A stretch of 64,000 nt of DNA from Hyphomicrobiaceae bacterium (GCA_016793065.1 JAEULV010000140.1:52889-116888), one strand, 5' to 3'; counted from the stretch's first letter, positions 8,757 through 18,060 are shown. A program made the numbers and translations. Notes: generated by a model not told the origin, from the sequence alone.

Positions 8757-9458
8757 CTACCGGTCGGGATCGCCGATCAGTTTGCCGGAATAGATCACCG
8801 GCCCTGTCGGCGCCCCGGTCGGCGAGCCGCCGATCGGCTCGACGCTGATCGCCAGGATGGCGCCATTGGCGATCTCGGTCTTGACCGCGCGCCGCGTCAG
8901 CGCCTTGGCGTCGATGACGCCCAGCGATTTCGGCGCCGCCTTCGCCGCCACGTACCACAACTCGAAGTCCCGGTTCTCCGGCTTTTCCGTTGCCACCGGC
9001 CGGACGCTGACGGTGCCCGAGGCGAGATCGACCCGCACGATCAGCGCCGGCTCGGTCACATCGCGGTTGATCACCGCCACCAGTGAATTCGACAGTGCCG
9101 CCGGCCGCAGCGTCCGGTCGATGGCAATGCCGGCCATGCCGCCCAGCACCACCAGCAGGCCGGCGCCAAACGCCCAGCCGCGGTTGATCCGGGGGCGGGC
9201 GGTTGCCTGAGGCTTGCCGAAGCCGCTGCTCTTGGTCGTCGCGATCGCCGCCGCGATCCGTTCGAACAGCTCCGGCGACGGCGTCGCCTCGGCCTCTTGT
9301 TCCGACAGCGCGCCGAGCCGCGCCTCCCAGGCGATGATCTCCCGGTCGAGCCCGATGTCATCGGCCCGCGCCGCCTCGACCCGCCGGCGGTCCGCCAGGG
9401 AGAGGGTGCCGAGCACATATTCGCCGGCAAGCGCAGTGCGGTCCTCGTCGGTCATCAT
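8757..9458 (-). CDS. Anti-sigma factor (RskA-like), membrane-anchored
   Basis: About 233 residues. The N-terminal cytoplasmic region (LAGEYVLGTLSLADRRRVE) is typical of RskA-type anti-sigma domains without a zinc-binding HxxxCxxC motif. One membrane helix follows (GAGLLVVLGGMAGIAI, about residues 97-112), then a periplasmic RskA C-terminal-like domain (FELWYVAA, GVIDAKAL). Its ATGATG start overlaps the stop codon of the upstream sigma factor gene, so the pair is translationally coupled. It should sequester that sigma factor until an envelope signal triggers release. Confidence 0.92.
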   Translation of the reverse strand: MMTDEDRTALAGEYVLGTLSLADRRRVEAARADDIGLDREIIAWEARLGALSEQEAEATPSPELFERIAAAIATTKSSGFGKPQATARPRINRGWAFGAGLLVVLGGMAGIAIDRTLRPAALSNSLVAVINRDVTEPALIVRVDLASGTVSVRPVATEKPENRDFELWYVAAKAAPKSLGVIDAKALTRRAVKTEIANGAILAISVEPIGGSPTGAPTGPVIYSGKLIGDPDR

Positions 9459-10003
9459 CGTCCCAAGCAGGCCTTCAAACTGTTCAGCCCCCGGTGCAGC
9501 CAGGTCTTGATCGTCCCGACCGGGCGGTCGAACCGCTCGCTCAGGTCCTCGCGCGAATAGCCCTCGTAATAGGCGAGCAGCACGCAGTTGCGCTGCATCG
9601 GCTCGAGCGATTCGAGACAGCGCCGCAACGCCTGCAACTGCCACGGCGCCGGCGCCTCGACCGGATCGGCGATCCGGTCAAGCGGGTCGCCCTCCGCGTC
9701 GGTCCAGCTCACCGGTCGGATCCGCCCTGCCTTCCGCAATTCGTCCAGCGCCACATTGCGCACGATCGCCGCCGCCCAGGCGATCGGGCTCGCCGAAGTC
9801 GGATCGAAGCTGCTGGCATATTTCCAGATGCGGACATAACCTTGTTGCAGGATATCCTCGGCGATACCCCTGTCCTTCGCAATACCGAGCGCCACGCCGA
9901 AAAGTTTCGTGCTGGTGCGCTGATAGAACTCCCCGAACGCACGCTTGTCCCCACCGGCGCAAAGCGCCAGCAGCTGTTCGAGCGTGGGCAGGGCATCAGC
10001 CAT
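9455..10003 (-). CDS. ECF-type RNA polymerase sigma factor
   Basis: 182 residues. Region 2 is visible (GDKRAFGEFYQRT through AEDILQQGYVRIWKYA) and region 4 contains the helix-turn-helix (LLAYYEGYSREDLSERF, PVGTIKTWLHRGL). It lacks regions 1 and 3, as ECF factors do. It forms an operon with the RskA-like anti-sigma factor. The target genes are not known; ECF factors often activate their own promoter, which would lie above 10003, but I could not pick out a convincing duplicated motif. Confidence 0.95.
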   Translation of the reverse strand: MADALPTLEQLLALCAGGDKRAFGEFYQRTSTKLFGVALGIAKDRGIAEDILQQGYVRIWKYASSFDPTSASPIAWAAAIVRNVALDELRKAGRIRPVSWTDAEGDPLDRIADPVEAPAPWQLQALRRCLESLEPMQRNCVLLAYYEGYSREDLSERFDRPVGTIKTWLHRGLNSLKACLGR

Positions 10004-10350
10004 TCCGGTCCATTCATCGCAAGCATGATCGATGCCGATGTTACGACGGTTTTGCCGAAACAGGATCAGCCAATTTCAACATTTAACGCCACCGCCTCGC
10101 ACCATCGGATCCCGGATGCCGCAAGCGGCCCGCGCCGCCTTGCCGGACGTCGTCGCCGTCACCGGTTGTGCTTGACAACAGCCAGCCGGCAAACCACATA
10201 TTGAAGACCCATAAAGAGCATTTTGAGCCGGCTTCACCTGATAATTGGCCCGCTTATGTGGATGGGGGATCGGTCAGGCGATCCAGTCGCAGGACACTTC
10301 GGGTGGTCTCCGAACCCGACGCGCTAAGGAGACGCTGCTACTGCGGATAT
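10004..10350. other. Intergenic region between sigma factor and nuclease-like gene
   Basis: About 347 bases of lower GC content than the neighbours. TTGACA at 10172-10177 and ACATAT/CATATT at 10196-10202 look like a plus-strand promoter, but no plus-strand gene follows that I can support. The minus-strand promoter of the ECF operon should lie in 10004-10120. Confidence 0.45.
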
Positions 10351-10776
10351 TCAGCGCACGGTGCCAACCTTGGTGCCGTGCGTTTTCGTTCCGGCAAAGG
10401 CCGTCACGATCGACCAGATGTGCCCCTCGCGCCGATGCACCGATTGCAGGATCGCGGTGCCTGATCTGGCTCTGACAACGGCGATCTTGGTCGTCCGATT
10501 GAACCCGCCCTCGAAGAACACGGGCGATCCGACCTGAATGATCCTTGCGACGAACTGCGGCACGTCTTCGAAGCGGCCAAACCCCAACCTCGCCATTTCC
10601 AGTTCATGCTCGATCCAGATGTGTTGAGCCCCGAAGCCCTTGTTTGGCCCCAGATGCGTCCCTCGCAACAGGTAGATCAACCCCGCCGGGATCACCACGC
10701 CGCGCGTCGCCATCTCGGGAATTTCGCCGAAATGGGAGCGGCCGGATGGATGCGGGATGCAGTTCGTTTTGCTCAT
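10351..10776 (-). CDS. Small protein of probable phage/toxin-type nuclease family
   Basis: 141 residues. Its conserved-looking core (LLRGTHLGPNKGFGAQHIW, VFFEGGFNRTTKIAVVR, WSIVTAFAGTKTHGT) resembles, from memory, small Barnase/EndoU/colicin-like (BECR) nuclease domains found in prophage proteins and toxins. The repeated pattern of His residues near Trp and Thr fits a metal-independent RNase, but I cannot confirm the family. Its base composition is less GC-rich than its neighbours and codon use is more mixed, which suggests acquisition. No antitoxin-like gene lies beside it. The start at 10776 has a weak ribosome site; ATG 10713 is possible. Confidence 0.6.
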   Translation of the reverse strand: MSKTNCIPHPSGRSHFGEIPEMATRGVVIPAGLIYLLRGTHLGPNKGFGAQHIWIEHELEMARLGFGRFEDVPQFVARIIQVGSPVFFEGGFNRTTKIAVVRARSGTAILQSVHRREGHIWSIVTAFAGTKTHGTKVGTVR

Positions 10777-10811
10777 CGCCTAGACGTAGCGACGGTAAAA
10801 TACAACGTAAA

Positions 10812-10825
10812 CACTAAATATAGTG
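10812..10825. promoter_or_regulatory. AT-rich dyad upstream of the nuclease-like gene
   Basis: CACTA-AATA-TAGTG, a 5-base dyad inside a locally AT-rich stretch (10795-10830), about 36 bases before the start of the nuclease-like gene. Read on the minus strand it includes TATATT, a possible -10 element, so the dyad could overlap a promoter. Confidence 0.4.
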
Positions 10826-10910
10826 ATCAGGGGTTTTCGTTCACGCTCATTTGCATCGCGAATGTGCGGCCTTGGGATCGCCCGATGTCGCCCCCGCCGG
10901 CAGCCGCGTC

Positions 10911-11462
10911 TCACCCCGCCAGGTCATCCGGGCGGTCCGGCTCCCAGCGCAGCAGGATCGAATCGTCCTTTGGGTTGGCCCAGAACTGCCGCAGGATCGC
11001 GATGATGATCGTGAGTTCGCCGCCGAGACCGGCGAGGCGCTGGCCGCCGCGATGCCGCAGCCGATGCAGCCGACAGCGGGCGATGAGGTCGCCGCGCTCG
11101 GCGGCGCGCTGGAGCAGTCGCGCGATCTCGTCGCTCGGGCCGGCGCGGTCGGCGAGGAATTCCGCCTTCAGCCGATGGATCGCCCCGAGCCGCCAGTCCG
11201 GCGTCGCGTCGAACGCTGCCTCGAACCCGGCGACATCGCGCTCGCGGCGCAGATAGCGCAGCTGTTCCAGCGTGCCCTTTTCGCCGGCAAGCCGGGCGAG
11301 CAGGGAAAACCAGTGCCGCGCCGCCTGCGGATCGCGCGCCACATAGTGGCCCTCGGCGTGCCACCAGGCCAGGCAATAGGCGTGGAACGGCTCGCCCGCT
11401 TCGGCGGCCGTCGTGATCGCGTCGATGTCGCTGGCGTTGATACGGCCGTGGCTCGGGGCCAT
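10911..11462 (-). CDS. Sel1/TPR-like helical-repeat protein of unknown role
   Basis: About 183 residues, with no signal peptide. It has helix pairs such as AYCLAWWHAEGHYVARDPQAARHWF cut by short loops (only parts matter: WWHAEGHYVA and AARHWFSLLA), the spacing seen in Sel1 or tetratricopeptide repeats, then RLLQRAAERGDLIARCRL. Such proteins usually bind other proteins. ATG 11462 has GAGG about 9 bases upstream; ATG 11477 and 11510 are alternatives. It is transcribed away from the cell-wall hydrolase gene, which ends in the same orientation further upstream. Confidence 0.65.
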   Translation of the reverse strand: MAPSHGRINASDIDAITTAAEAGEPFHAYCLAWWHAEGHYVARDPQAARHWFSLLARLAGEKGTLEQLRYLRRERDVAGFEAAFDATPDWRLGAIHRLKAEFLADRAGPSDEIARLLQRAAERGDLIARCRLHRLRHRGGQRLAGLGGELTIIIAILRQFWANPKDDSILLRWEPDRPDDLAG

Positions 11463-11599
11463 GCGGGTCTGCCTCATGCTGGAATACGCGGCGCCGCCTG
11501 CCCCCGGCAATCGGATCCATCATGCGGCAATACCCGGATGTCGCGCCGAAAGGAAGAGGGGAGGGCGGCGCGGCAGGCGGCCCGGTCGTCGGCCTCGCC

Positions 11600-12883
11600 T
11601 CAGATCCAGCCGCCGCCCCGCGTCCGGTAGAAGATGTGGACGCCGATGCGCGTCAGCCGGATCATGGTGCGGCGCCAGGGCGGCGCCACATAGGTGGCGT
11701 GATAGTGGGTTGAATCGGCGATCTCGTCGATGAAGATCTCGCCCTCGACCACGGCCTTGGCGATGCGCTGCGCCGTCGCCCACGCCTCGGGTTCGCGGAT
11801 GCGGTCGGCATAGCGATCGCAGGCGAACGAGAACTGGCAGCGATTGTACCAGCCGGAATTCTGGTAGACGACGCCGCAGACCGTGTCCGGGTAGGCCGGG
11901 TTCTTCACCCGGTTCAGGATCACCTGCGCCACGGCCGCCTGGCCGCGTTCGATCTCGCCGCGCGATTCGAAATAGATCCCTTCCGCCAGGCACTTGAGTT
12001 CCTTGGCCGATCGCACGCTGGCCGACAGCGGCGCATTGAACCAGGGATGGGTGGCGCGGGTGACGCTGTGGCGGCGCAGGATGACGCCATCGTCGGTCTT
12101 GCCGATCAGCCCGCCGAACAGCTTGGCGAACGGCGATTTCTCCTCCGGCGCCGCTGCCTCGGCCGCATAGCCGAGCACCGGCGTGTCCGCCCTCGCCGGG
12201 GCGAACCGCGCCACGATGCTGCGTGGTGCGGCCGGCTTTTCGGCCGCCTTCCGCGAGGCGGCGGCGAGCGCGACCAGCATTTCCGGCGAGGGATGGGCGG
12301 CGTAAAGCGCCGGCCGGTCGCGCGGCGCCGACGGCTCTCGGATAAAGCCGCTGACGTCGGCAACGAAGAACCGCTGGAATTCCTCGAACTGGCTCGCCGG
12401 CATCGTCGCGGCCGGCGCCTCCGCCAGCACCGAATCGAGGCGAAACACCAGGCCCGCCGTCGGGTCGGGCCGGTTCATGCGCGGCGAAACCGTGACATCC
12501 GCGTCGGTCTTGGCCTCGCGCACCACGCGCGGCGGCGATGTCACCGGCCCCAGCGCCCGGGCCAGCCGCGCCTCGATGCCGGCCGCCGTCGCCTCGTCGA
12601 CGTGGCCATCGACACCGGCGCTGCGGTCAAGATGAATAGCGGCTTCGACGTCTTCGCCCGTCGTCGCATCGCGTCTGGCGACGGCAAGCGTCGGCGACTG
12701 GGTCAGCAGGCTGGGAAGGTGGGGGTGGGCGCTCTCCGTGCCGGGCTCGTCGAACAGCAGCCCCGCCAAATCCTGTCGGCCGATCCCTCCGGTCGCGCCG
12801 AGCATCAGCACGGCCGCCGTGATCGTGATCCCGATCAGATTCCGGGCGCGATGCGACCTCGGTCGCCCACGGCACTGACGCAT
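11600..12883 (-). CDS. Cell-wall hydrolase, SleB family
   Basis: About 427 residues. A short basic N terminus and one hydrophobic helix (LIGITITAAVLMLGA) suggest a membrane-anchored or exported protein. The C-terminal 130 residues match the SleB/CwlJ peptidoglycan hydrolase domain: LKCLAEGIYFESRGE with the catalytic Glu region, AQVILNRVKNPAYPDTVCGV, and CQFSFACD. The long middle part is Ala/Pro/Arg-rich and probably unstructured linker. ATG 12883 is chosen because the sequence upstream has no domain character; its ribosome site is weak. Expected action is cutting peptidoglycan during growth or division. Confidence 0.88.
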   Translation of the reverse strand: MRQCRGRPRSHRARNLIGITITAAVLMLGATGGIGRQDLAGLLFDEPGTESAHPHLPSLLTQSPTLAVARRDATTGEDVEAAIHLDRSAGVDGHVDEATAAGIEARLARALGPVTSPPRVVREAKTDADVTVSPRMNRPDPTAGLVFRLDSVLAEAPAATMPASQFEEFQRFFVADVSGFIREPSAPRDRPALYAAHPSPEMLVALAAASRKAAEKPAAPRSIVARFAPARADTPVLGYAAEAAAPEEKSPFAKLFGGLIGKTDDGVILRRHSVTRATHPWFNAPLSASVRSAKELKCLAEGIYFESRGEIERGQAAVAQVILNRVKNPAYPDTVCGVVYQNSGWYNRCQFSFACDRYADRIREPEAWATAQRIAKAVVEGEIFIDEIADSTHYHATYVAPPWRRTMIRLTRIGVHIFYRTRGGGWI

Positions 12884-13161
12884 GACAGCTACTCGGCACA
12901 AGAGACGCAAGGCAACATGCCGCCCCGCGATGCGCCGGAAAAACGCTGAACTGAACCTTCCGGGTCGCATCGGGAGCGGACGACATGATTTATCGGCCGG
13001 TAACCTTGATTTTGGGTTAAGCCGCGCAACCGCTCGAAAATATTGGGAATGAAAGGGTTTTCCGCCCGGGCTTGCCGCGGGGTCCGGCGTCGCCCGACGG
13101 GCTGTTGCCCGCCTTGTTGCCAGCGAACGAGGGCGCCGGCGCGCCCGACCTCCGGGAACAC

Positions 13162-13240
13162 GCGAATTTCTCATCTGCATCAGAGGCATGAAAAATTCGC
13201 GTCAGGAATACCATCGGTCATTTCAAATGCCCGATGGCAT
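13162..13240. repeat. Twin-hairpin repeat, copy 1
   Basis: Two hairpins in a row: GCGAATTTCTCAT / ATGAAAAATTCGC (13162-13200, one mismatch) and ATACCATCGG / CCGATGGCAT (13208-13240, one mismatch), each with a 13-base loop. An almost identical copy lies inverted at 43397-43475. Its edge touches the stop codon of the GFA-family gene. With both flanking genes on the minus strand, it may act as a transcript-end structure after the GFA gene. Confidence 0.85.
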
Positions 13241-13677
13241 CAGTCGCCCTCGCGCCGTGGCAACCCGTCCGCCGGATCGAACCAGCCGATATGTTCACAG
13301 AAGAACGAGTGCTCGCCCGGCGCGAACCGCTCCGGCTGATCGAAACAGCCGATCATCAGATCGACGGTCGGCTTGCCGTCGGGCGCGAATGCCATCTGCG
13401 CCCCGCATTCGCCGCAAAACCACCGCTCGGCCCTGGACGACGACCGATAGACCCTCGGCGTCCCTTCGATCGTCAACGCCCGCCGTTCCACCGTCACCCA
13501 CACCATCGCCGGTGCCCCGGTCGTCCGCCGGCAGATCGAACAGTGGCACCACCCCACCGCGCTCGGCTCGCCCGCCAGCGAAAACCGCAAGCGCCGGCAA
13601 TGGCAGGAACCGGTGATGGGCGTTTCGCTTTTCTGGATTTCTGGCGTCGCTGAAGTTGGCATCAACAGATTGGACAC
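13240..13677 (-). CDS. GFA family (glutathione-dependent formaldehyde-activating enzyme-like) protein
   Basis: 145 residues. The zinc-binding pattern of the GFA/CENP-V family is complete: GSCHCRRLRF, GWCHCSICRR, and FCGECGAQMAF. Family members have a Mis18-like zinc fold; only a few are proven to react with S-hydroxymethylglutathione, so the enzyme activity is not certain. The GTG start at 13677 immediately follows the meaB stop codon, so the two are co-transcribed; ATG 13662 is an alternative start. The stop codon touches repeat copy 1. Confidence 0.88.
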   Translation of the reverse strand: MSNLLMPTSATPEIQKSETPITGSCHCRRLRFSLAGEPSAVGWCHCSICRRTTGAPAMVWVTVERRALTIEGTPRVYRSSSRAERWFCGECGAQMAFAPDGKPTVDLMIGCFDQPERFAPGEHSFFCEHIGWFDPADGLPRREGD

Positions 13678-14619
13678 TCACCCGATGCGCCTTTCAAGCC
13701 CCTCGCTCGCCCGTCTGATCGCCTCGAACGGGCCTCCCGCGTCCGTGAGCGCGGCGGGGATGTCGATGCGGGCGAGGCCGCGGTGGCCGAAGCGGGTGCG
13801 CAGGGCGTCCTCGATCCAGTGCCGGCGCTGGCCGTCGCGCTGCGCCGCCAGCCGGCCGGTCTCGCCAAGCCAGCCGAGGTGCCGCGCCGCCGCGTCGACC
13901 ACATCGCCAAGTCCCTCGCCTGTGACGGCGGAGGTCAGCACCACCGGCGCGCCCCAGGCGCCCGGCGCACTCTGCGCCAGCGACAGGGCACCGGCGACAT
14001 CGGCGCGGGCGCGTCGCGCCGGGGCGCCCATGTCGGCCTTGGTGACGACGACGATGTCGGGCACTTCCATGATGCCCGCCTTCATGAACTGCAGGCTGTC
14101 GCCCGATCCCGGCTGGATGCACAGCAGCACGCTGTCGGCGACGAAGGCGATGTCGGCTTCCGACTGGCCGATGCCGACCGACTCGACGATCACCCGGTCG
14201 AACAGCGCCCGCATCAGCACGATCGCCGCCACCGCGTGGTCGGACAGGCCGCCGAGCCGGTCGCGCGCCGCCATCGAGCGCACGAACACGCCCTTGTCCT
14301 CCGGGTCGGTCTGCAGCCGGGTGCGGTCGCCGAGCAGCGCGCCGCCGGTGAACCGCGACGACGGATCGACGGCGATCACCCCGACCGTCAGCCCGGCGCC
14401 GCGATAGGCCCGGATCAGGGCATTGGTCAGCGTCGACTTGCCCACCCCCGGCGGTCCGGTGAGGCCGAGCACGAAGCCTTGCGGATCTGCCGCGGCCGCG
14501 TCGAGCAGCCGCGCCAGCGCTTCCGTTCCATCGGCGGTCTCGATCGTCGTCAGCGCCCGCGCCACGGCCGCCTTGCCGCCGGCGCGGATCTGGTCGAGGG
14601 AGGGCAGGGGACGGGTCAC
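13678..14619 (-). CDS. meaB: Methylmalonyl-CoA mutase-associated GTPase MeaB
   Basis: 313 residues. It is a G3E-type GTPase chaperone that loads and protects adenosylcobalamin on methylmalonyl-CoA mutase. The Walker A motif is GLTGPPGVGKST, the switch region contains VDPSSRFTGGALLGDR, the Walker B region is RVIVESVGIGQSEADIA, and the base-specificity motif is VVVTKADMG. The start codon is GTG (14617-14619). No mutase gene is in the window, so the partner must be elsewhere. The gene runs directly into the GFA gene. Confidence 0.95.
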   Translation of the reverse strand: MTRPLPSLDQIRAGGKAAVARALTTIETADGTEALARLLDAAAADPQGFVLGLTGPPGVGKSTLTNALIRAYRGAGLTVGVIAVDPSSRFTGGALLGDRTRLQTDPEDKGVFVRSMAARDRLGGLSDHAVAAIVLMRALFDRVIVESVGIGQSEADIAFVADSVLLCIQPGSGDSLQFMKAGIMEVPDIVVVTKADMGAPARRARADVAGALSLAQSAPGAWGAPVVLTSAVTGEGLGDVVDAAARHLGWLGETGRLAAQRDGQRRHWIEDALRTRFGHRGLARIDIPAALTDAGGPFEAIRRASEGLERRIG

Positions 14620-14723
14620 GGCATCAGGCTCGCTCGGAGTGAAGGTCCGGCTTTATCGGCGATGCCGTCGTCCGGGGCAATCCGCGACGGGCTTCGACCA
14701 TCGTCAAAGCCCGCCGGCGCCGC

Positions 14724-17423
14724 TCACGCATTCTCCGTCCGCCGCATTGCCGCCGCGCCGCCGCCCGACGCCAGCGCCGATTGCGCCGCCGCCAGCCGGG
14801 CGATCGGTACCCGGAACGGCGAACAGGAGATATAGTCCAGCCCGACCTTCTCGCAGAACGCGATCGATGCCGGATCGCCGCCATGCTCGCCACAGATCCC
14901 GAGCTTGATCCCCGGCCGGGTAGCCCGGCCGCGCTCGGCGGCGAGCTTCACCAGTTCGCCGACACCCTCGGTGTCCAGCGACACGAACGGGTCGACCTCG
15001 ATGATGCCGCGCCCGAGATAGGCGTTAAGGAACGACGCCGCGTCGTCGCGCGACAGCCCGTAGGTGGTCTGGGTCAGGTCGTTGGTGCCGAATGAGAAGA
15101 ACTCCGCCGTCTCGGCGATCTTGCCGGCCATGATCGCCGCGCGCGGCAACTCGATCATCGTGCCGACGTGATAGGCGATCTTGACGCCGGTCTCCTTTTC
15201 CACCGCCGCCGCCATCGCGTCGATGCGGCCCTTGACCAGGTCGAGCTCGGCCTTGGCGAACACCAGCGGCACCATGATTTCCGGCACCACCGGCGCGCCG
15301 GTGGCCTTGCCGGCGATCGCCGCCGCCTCGATGATCGCCCGTGCCTGCATCTCGGCGATCTCCGGATAGGAAATCGCCAGCCGCACGCCGCGATGCCCCA
15401 GCATCGGGTTGAACTCGTGCAGGGCCTCGGCCCGCTCCTTCAGCTTCGCCGCCGGCACGCCCATCGCCGCCGAAACCGCCGCGATCTCCTCGTCGGTGTG
15501 CGGCAGGAACTCGTGCAGCGGCGGATCGAGCAGGCGGATCGTCACCGGCAGCCCGTGCATGATCTCGAACAGCTCGACGAAATCCTGCCGCTGCATCGGC
15601 AGAAGCTTGGCGAGCGCCGTCCGCCGGTCCTTCTCGCTGTCGGCGAGGATCATCTCGCGCACCGCCACGATGCGGCCCTCGTCGAAGAACATGTGTTCGG
15701 TGCGGCACAGCCCGATGCCCTCGGCGCCGAACTGCCGCGCCGCGCGCGCGTCCGCCGGGGTCTCGGCATTGGTGCGCACCTTCATCCGCCGGATGGCGTC
15801 GGCCCATTCCATCAGCCGGGCGAAATCGCCGGAAAGCTCCGGCTGCAGCATCGCCACCTCGCCGATCAGCACCTGTCCGGTCGAGCCGTCGATGGTGATG
15901 ACGTCGCCCTTCGCCAACGTCTTGCCCGCCGCCGTCATCGTCTGGGCGGCATAGTCGACCCGCAATCCGCCGGCGCCGGAAACGCAGGGCTTGCCCATGC
16001 CGCGCGCCACCACCGCCGCATGGCTGGTCATGCCGCCGCGCGTTGTCAGAATGCCCTCCGAGGCATGCATGCCGTGGATGTCCTCCGGGCTCGTCTCCAC
16101 CCGCACCAGGATCACCTTGCGCCCGATCGCCTTCAGCTGTTCGGCCTCGTCGGAGGAAAACACGATCTCGCCGCAGGCCGCCCCCGGCGACGCCGGCAGG
16201 CCCGAGGCCATGATCCGCCGCTCCGCCTTCGGGTCGATGGTCGGATGCAGCAGCTGGTCGAGCGACGACGGCTCGATCCGCCCGATCGCCTCCTCGCGCG
16301 AGATCAGCCCTTCCGCCGCCATCTCCACCGCGATCTTCAGCGCCGCCTTGGCGGTGCGCTTGCCGGCGCGGGTCTGCAGCATCCACAATTTGCCGCGCTC
16401 GATGGTGAACTCCACGTCCTGCATGTCGCGGTAATGCCGCTCCAGCTTGCCGCAGATGTCGAGGAACTCGGAAAAACACGCCGGCATCAGCTGTTCCAGC
16501 GACGGCTTGTCCGATCGCGCCGCCAGCCGCGCCGCCTCGGTGATGTCCTGCGGCGTGCGGATGCCGGCAACCACGTCCTCGCCCTGGGCATTGACCAGGA
16601 ACTCGCCATAGAGTGCCTTCTCGCCGGTCGACGGATTGCGGGTGAAGGCGACGCCGGTGGCGGAACTGTCGCCCATGTTGCCGAACACCATCGCCTGTAT
16701 GTTGACCGCGGTGCCCCAGCTTTCCGGAATGCCGTGCAGGCGGCGATAGGTGTTGGCGCGGGTGTTCATCCACGAGGAAAACACCGCCCCGATCGCCCCC
16801 CACAGCTGCTCGTGCGCATCCTGCGGGAATGGCCGCTCCAGCTCGCGCTCGACCAGCGCCTTGTAGTCGACGACGATTTCCTGCCAGTCCTCGGCGGTCA
16901 TGTCGGTGTCGAGCAGATAGCCGCGCCGGTCCTTGGTCTGCTCCAGGATCTCCTCGAACGCATGATGGTCGAGATCGAGCACCACGTTGGAATACATCTG
17001 GATGAACCGCCGGTAGCTGTCCCAGGCAAAGCGCGCATTGCCGGATTGCGTCGCCACCGCCACGACCGTGACGTCGTTGAGGCCGAGATTGAGGATCGTG
17101 TCCATCATCCCCGGCATCGAGGCGCGCGCGCCCGAGCGCACCGACACCAGCATCGGATTGGCATCGTTGCCGAAGCGGCGCCCGGTCAGGCCGCCGACAT
17201 GGTCGAGCGCCGCCTCGACCTGCGCCTTGAGATCGTCGGGATAGCTGCGGCCATGGGCATAGAAATGCCGGCAGACCTCGGTGGTGATGGTGAACCCGGG
17301 CGGCACCGGCAGGCCGAGATTGGCCATTTCGGCGAGGTTCGCCCCCTTGCCGCCGAGAAGATCGCGCATGCCGGCGGTGCCTTCGGCCTTGCCGTCGCCA
17401 AAGGTGAAGACCCAGGTCGTCAT
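14724..17423 (-). CDS. ppdK: Pyruvate, phosphate dikinase
   Basis: 899 residues, full length. It interconverts pyruvate, ATP and phosphate with phosphoenolpyruvate, AMP and diphosphate in the cytoplasm, linking glycolysis and gluconeogenesis. Visible parts are the N-terminal nucleotide-binding domain (LLGGKGANLAEMANLGLPVP), the swivelling phosphohistidine domain (GGMTSHAAVVARGMGKPCVS), and the C-terminal TIM barrel with the catalytic GICGEHGGDP. The start ATG 17423 has GGAGAA upstream. Diazotrophic alphaproteobacteria often use this enzyme during growth on organic acids. Confidence 0.98.
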   Translation of the reverse strand: MTTWVFTFGDGKAEGTAGMRDLLGGKGANLAEMANLGLPVPPGFTITTEVCRHFYAHGRSYPDDLKAQVEAALDHVGGLTGRRFGNDANPMLVSVRSGARASMPGMMDTILNLGLNDVTVVAVATQSGNARFAWDSYRRFIQMYSNVVLDLDHHAFEEILEQTKDRRGYLLDTDMTAEDWQEIVVDYKALVERELERPFPQDAHEQLWGAIGAVFSSWMNTRANTYRRLHGIPESWGTAVNIQAMVFGNMGDSSATGVAFTRNPSTGEKALYGEFLVNAQGEDVVAGIRTPQDITEAARLAARSDKPSLEQLMPACFSEFLDICGKLERHYRDMQDVEFTIERGKLWMLQTRAGKRTAKAALKIAVEMAAEGLISREEAIGRIEPSSLDQLLHPTIDPKAERRIMASGLPASPGAACGEIVFSSDEAEQLKAIGRKVILVRVETSPEDIHGMHASEGILTTRGGMTSHAAVVARGMGKPCVSGAGGLRVDYAAQTMTAAGKTLAKGDVITIDGSTGQVLIGEVAMLQPELSGDFARLMEWADAIRRMKVRTNAETPADARAARQFGAEGIGLCRTEHMFFDEGRIVAVREMILADSEKDRRTALAKLLPMQRQDFVELFEIMHGLPVTIRLLDPPLHEFLPHTDEEIAAVSAAMGVPAAKLKERAEALHEFNPMLGHRGVRLAISYPEIAEMQARAIIEAAAIAGKATGAPVVPEIMVPLVFAKAELDLVKGRIDAMAAAVEKETGVKIAYHVGTMIELPRAAIMAGKIAETAEFFSFGTNDLTQTTYGLSRDDAASFLNAYLGRGIIEVDPFVSLDTEGVGELVKLAAERGRATRPGIKLGICGEHGGDPASIAFCEKVGLDYISCSPFRVPIARLAAAQSALASGGGAAAMRRTENA

Positions 17424-18060
17424 CGTGACTTATTCTCCACGTCGTTGTTTCCGGCCGCGGGGCCGAAGGGACCGATGCCGATGCCATGCGCGCCGGCGCG
17501 GGCCGGCAGCCGAATGGGTAGTGTTGCGAGTGCCGAAGGAACGGTCGACGCGCGACCGGAGCGCACTCGAATTGCGAACCGATTGAAGCCTGTAGCGCGC
17601 CTCGCCGCAACTCCAAACCGTCCCGTGGCGCCGGATTGTCCGGCCACGCGGTCCCGCTGCATGGTCAAACCGAAACTCCTTGCGATAAAACAAGAAGTTA
17701 GAGAGGTGTCGACCCACCCCGAAACCTGCGATCGTCCTTGTCACATGAGCGGATCAAACGCAATCCGCCTCGCATTCTTCGGGCGCTTCCGTCGCAGCCC
17801 GCCCGGGGGCGCGAGAGCCCGTCGGACGGTCTCCGTCGGCGAAAATCCGCCATTGCCGGCGCGTCCCGTCGACGCGTTCGTCGATAATGCCGGATCAAGC
17901 CTTCACATTCGGCCGCAAAACCGCCAATCTAGCGGCGACAAGAATTGAACGGACTTGCAAGGCTGCGGATTCGATCTCGAGCGCACGTGTCGGCGAATGC
18001 CCGGCCTGCCGCTCGACCCGTCGAAATGACGGTCCGGGCCACGAGAATCAGGGATACCGG
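17424..18060. other. Divergent intergenic region between ppdK and the TPR gene
   Basis: About 637 bases between two genes read in opposite directions. It must hold both promoters. The 17640-17760 part is less GC-rich (GATAAAACAAGAAGTTAG). I found no tRNA, no clear small-RNA fold and no convincing open frame. Confidence 0.5.

Noticed and set aside
10172..10202. TTGACA with a CATATT element on the plus strand
   Set aside because: Promoter-like by sequence, but no plus-strand gene or small RNA can be supported downstream.
15168..17948. Long plus-strand reading frame opposite ppdK
   Set aside because: Antisense shadow of a recognised enzyme; Arg/His/Gln-rich product with no motif.
17424..18060. 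Possible RNA gene between ppdK and the TPR gene
   Set aside because: No tRNA cloverleaf or known small-RNA pattern could be recognised by eye.
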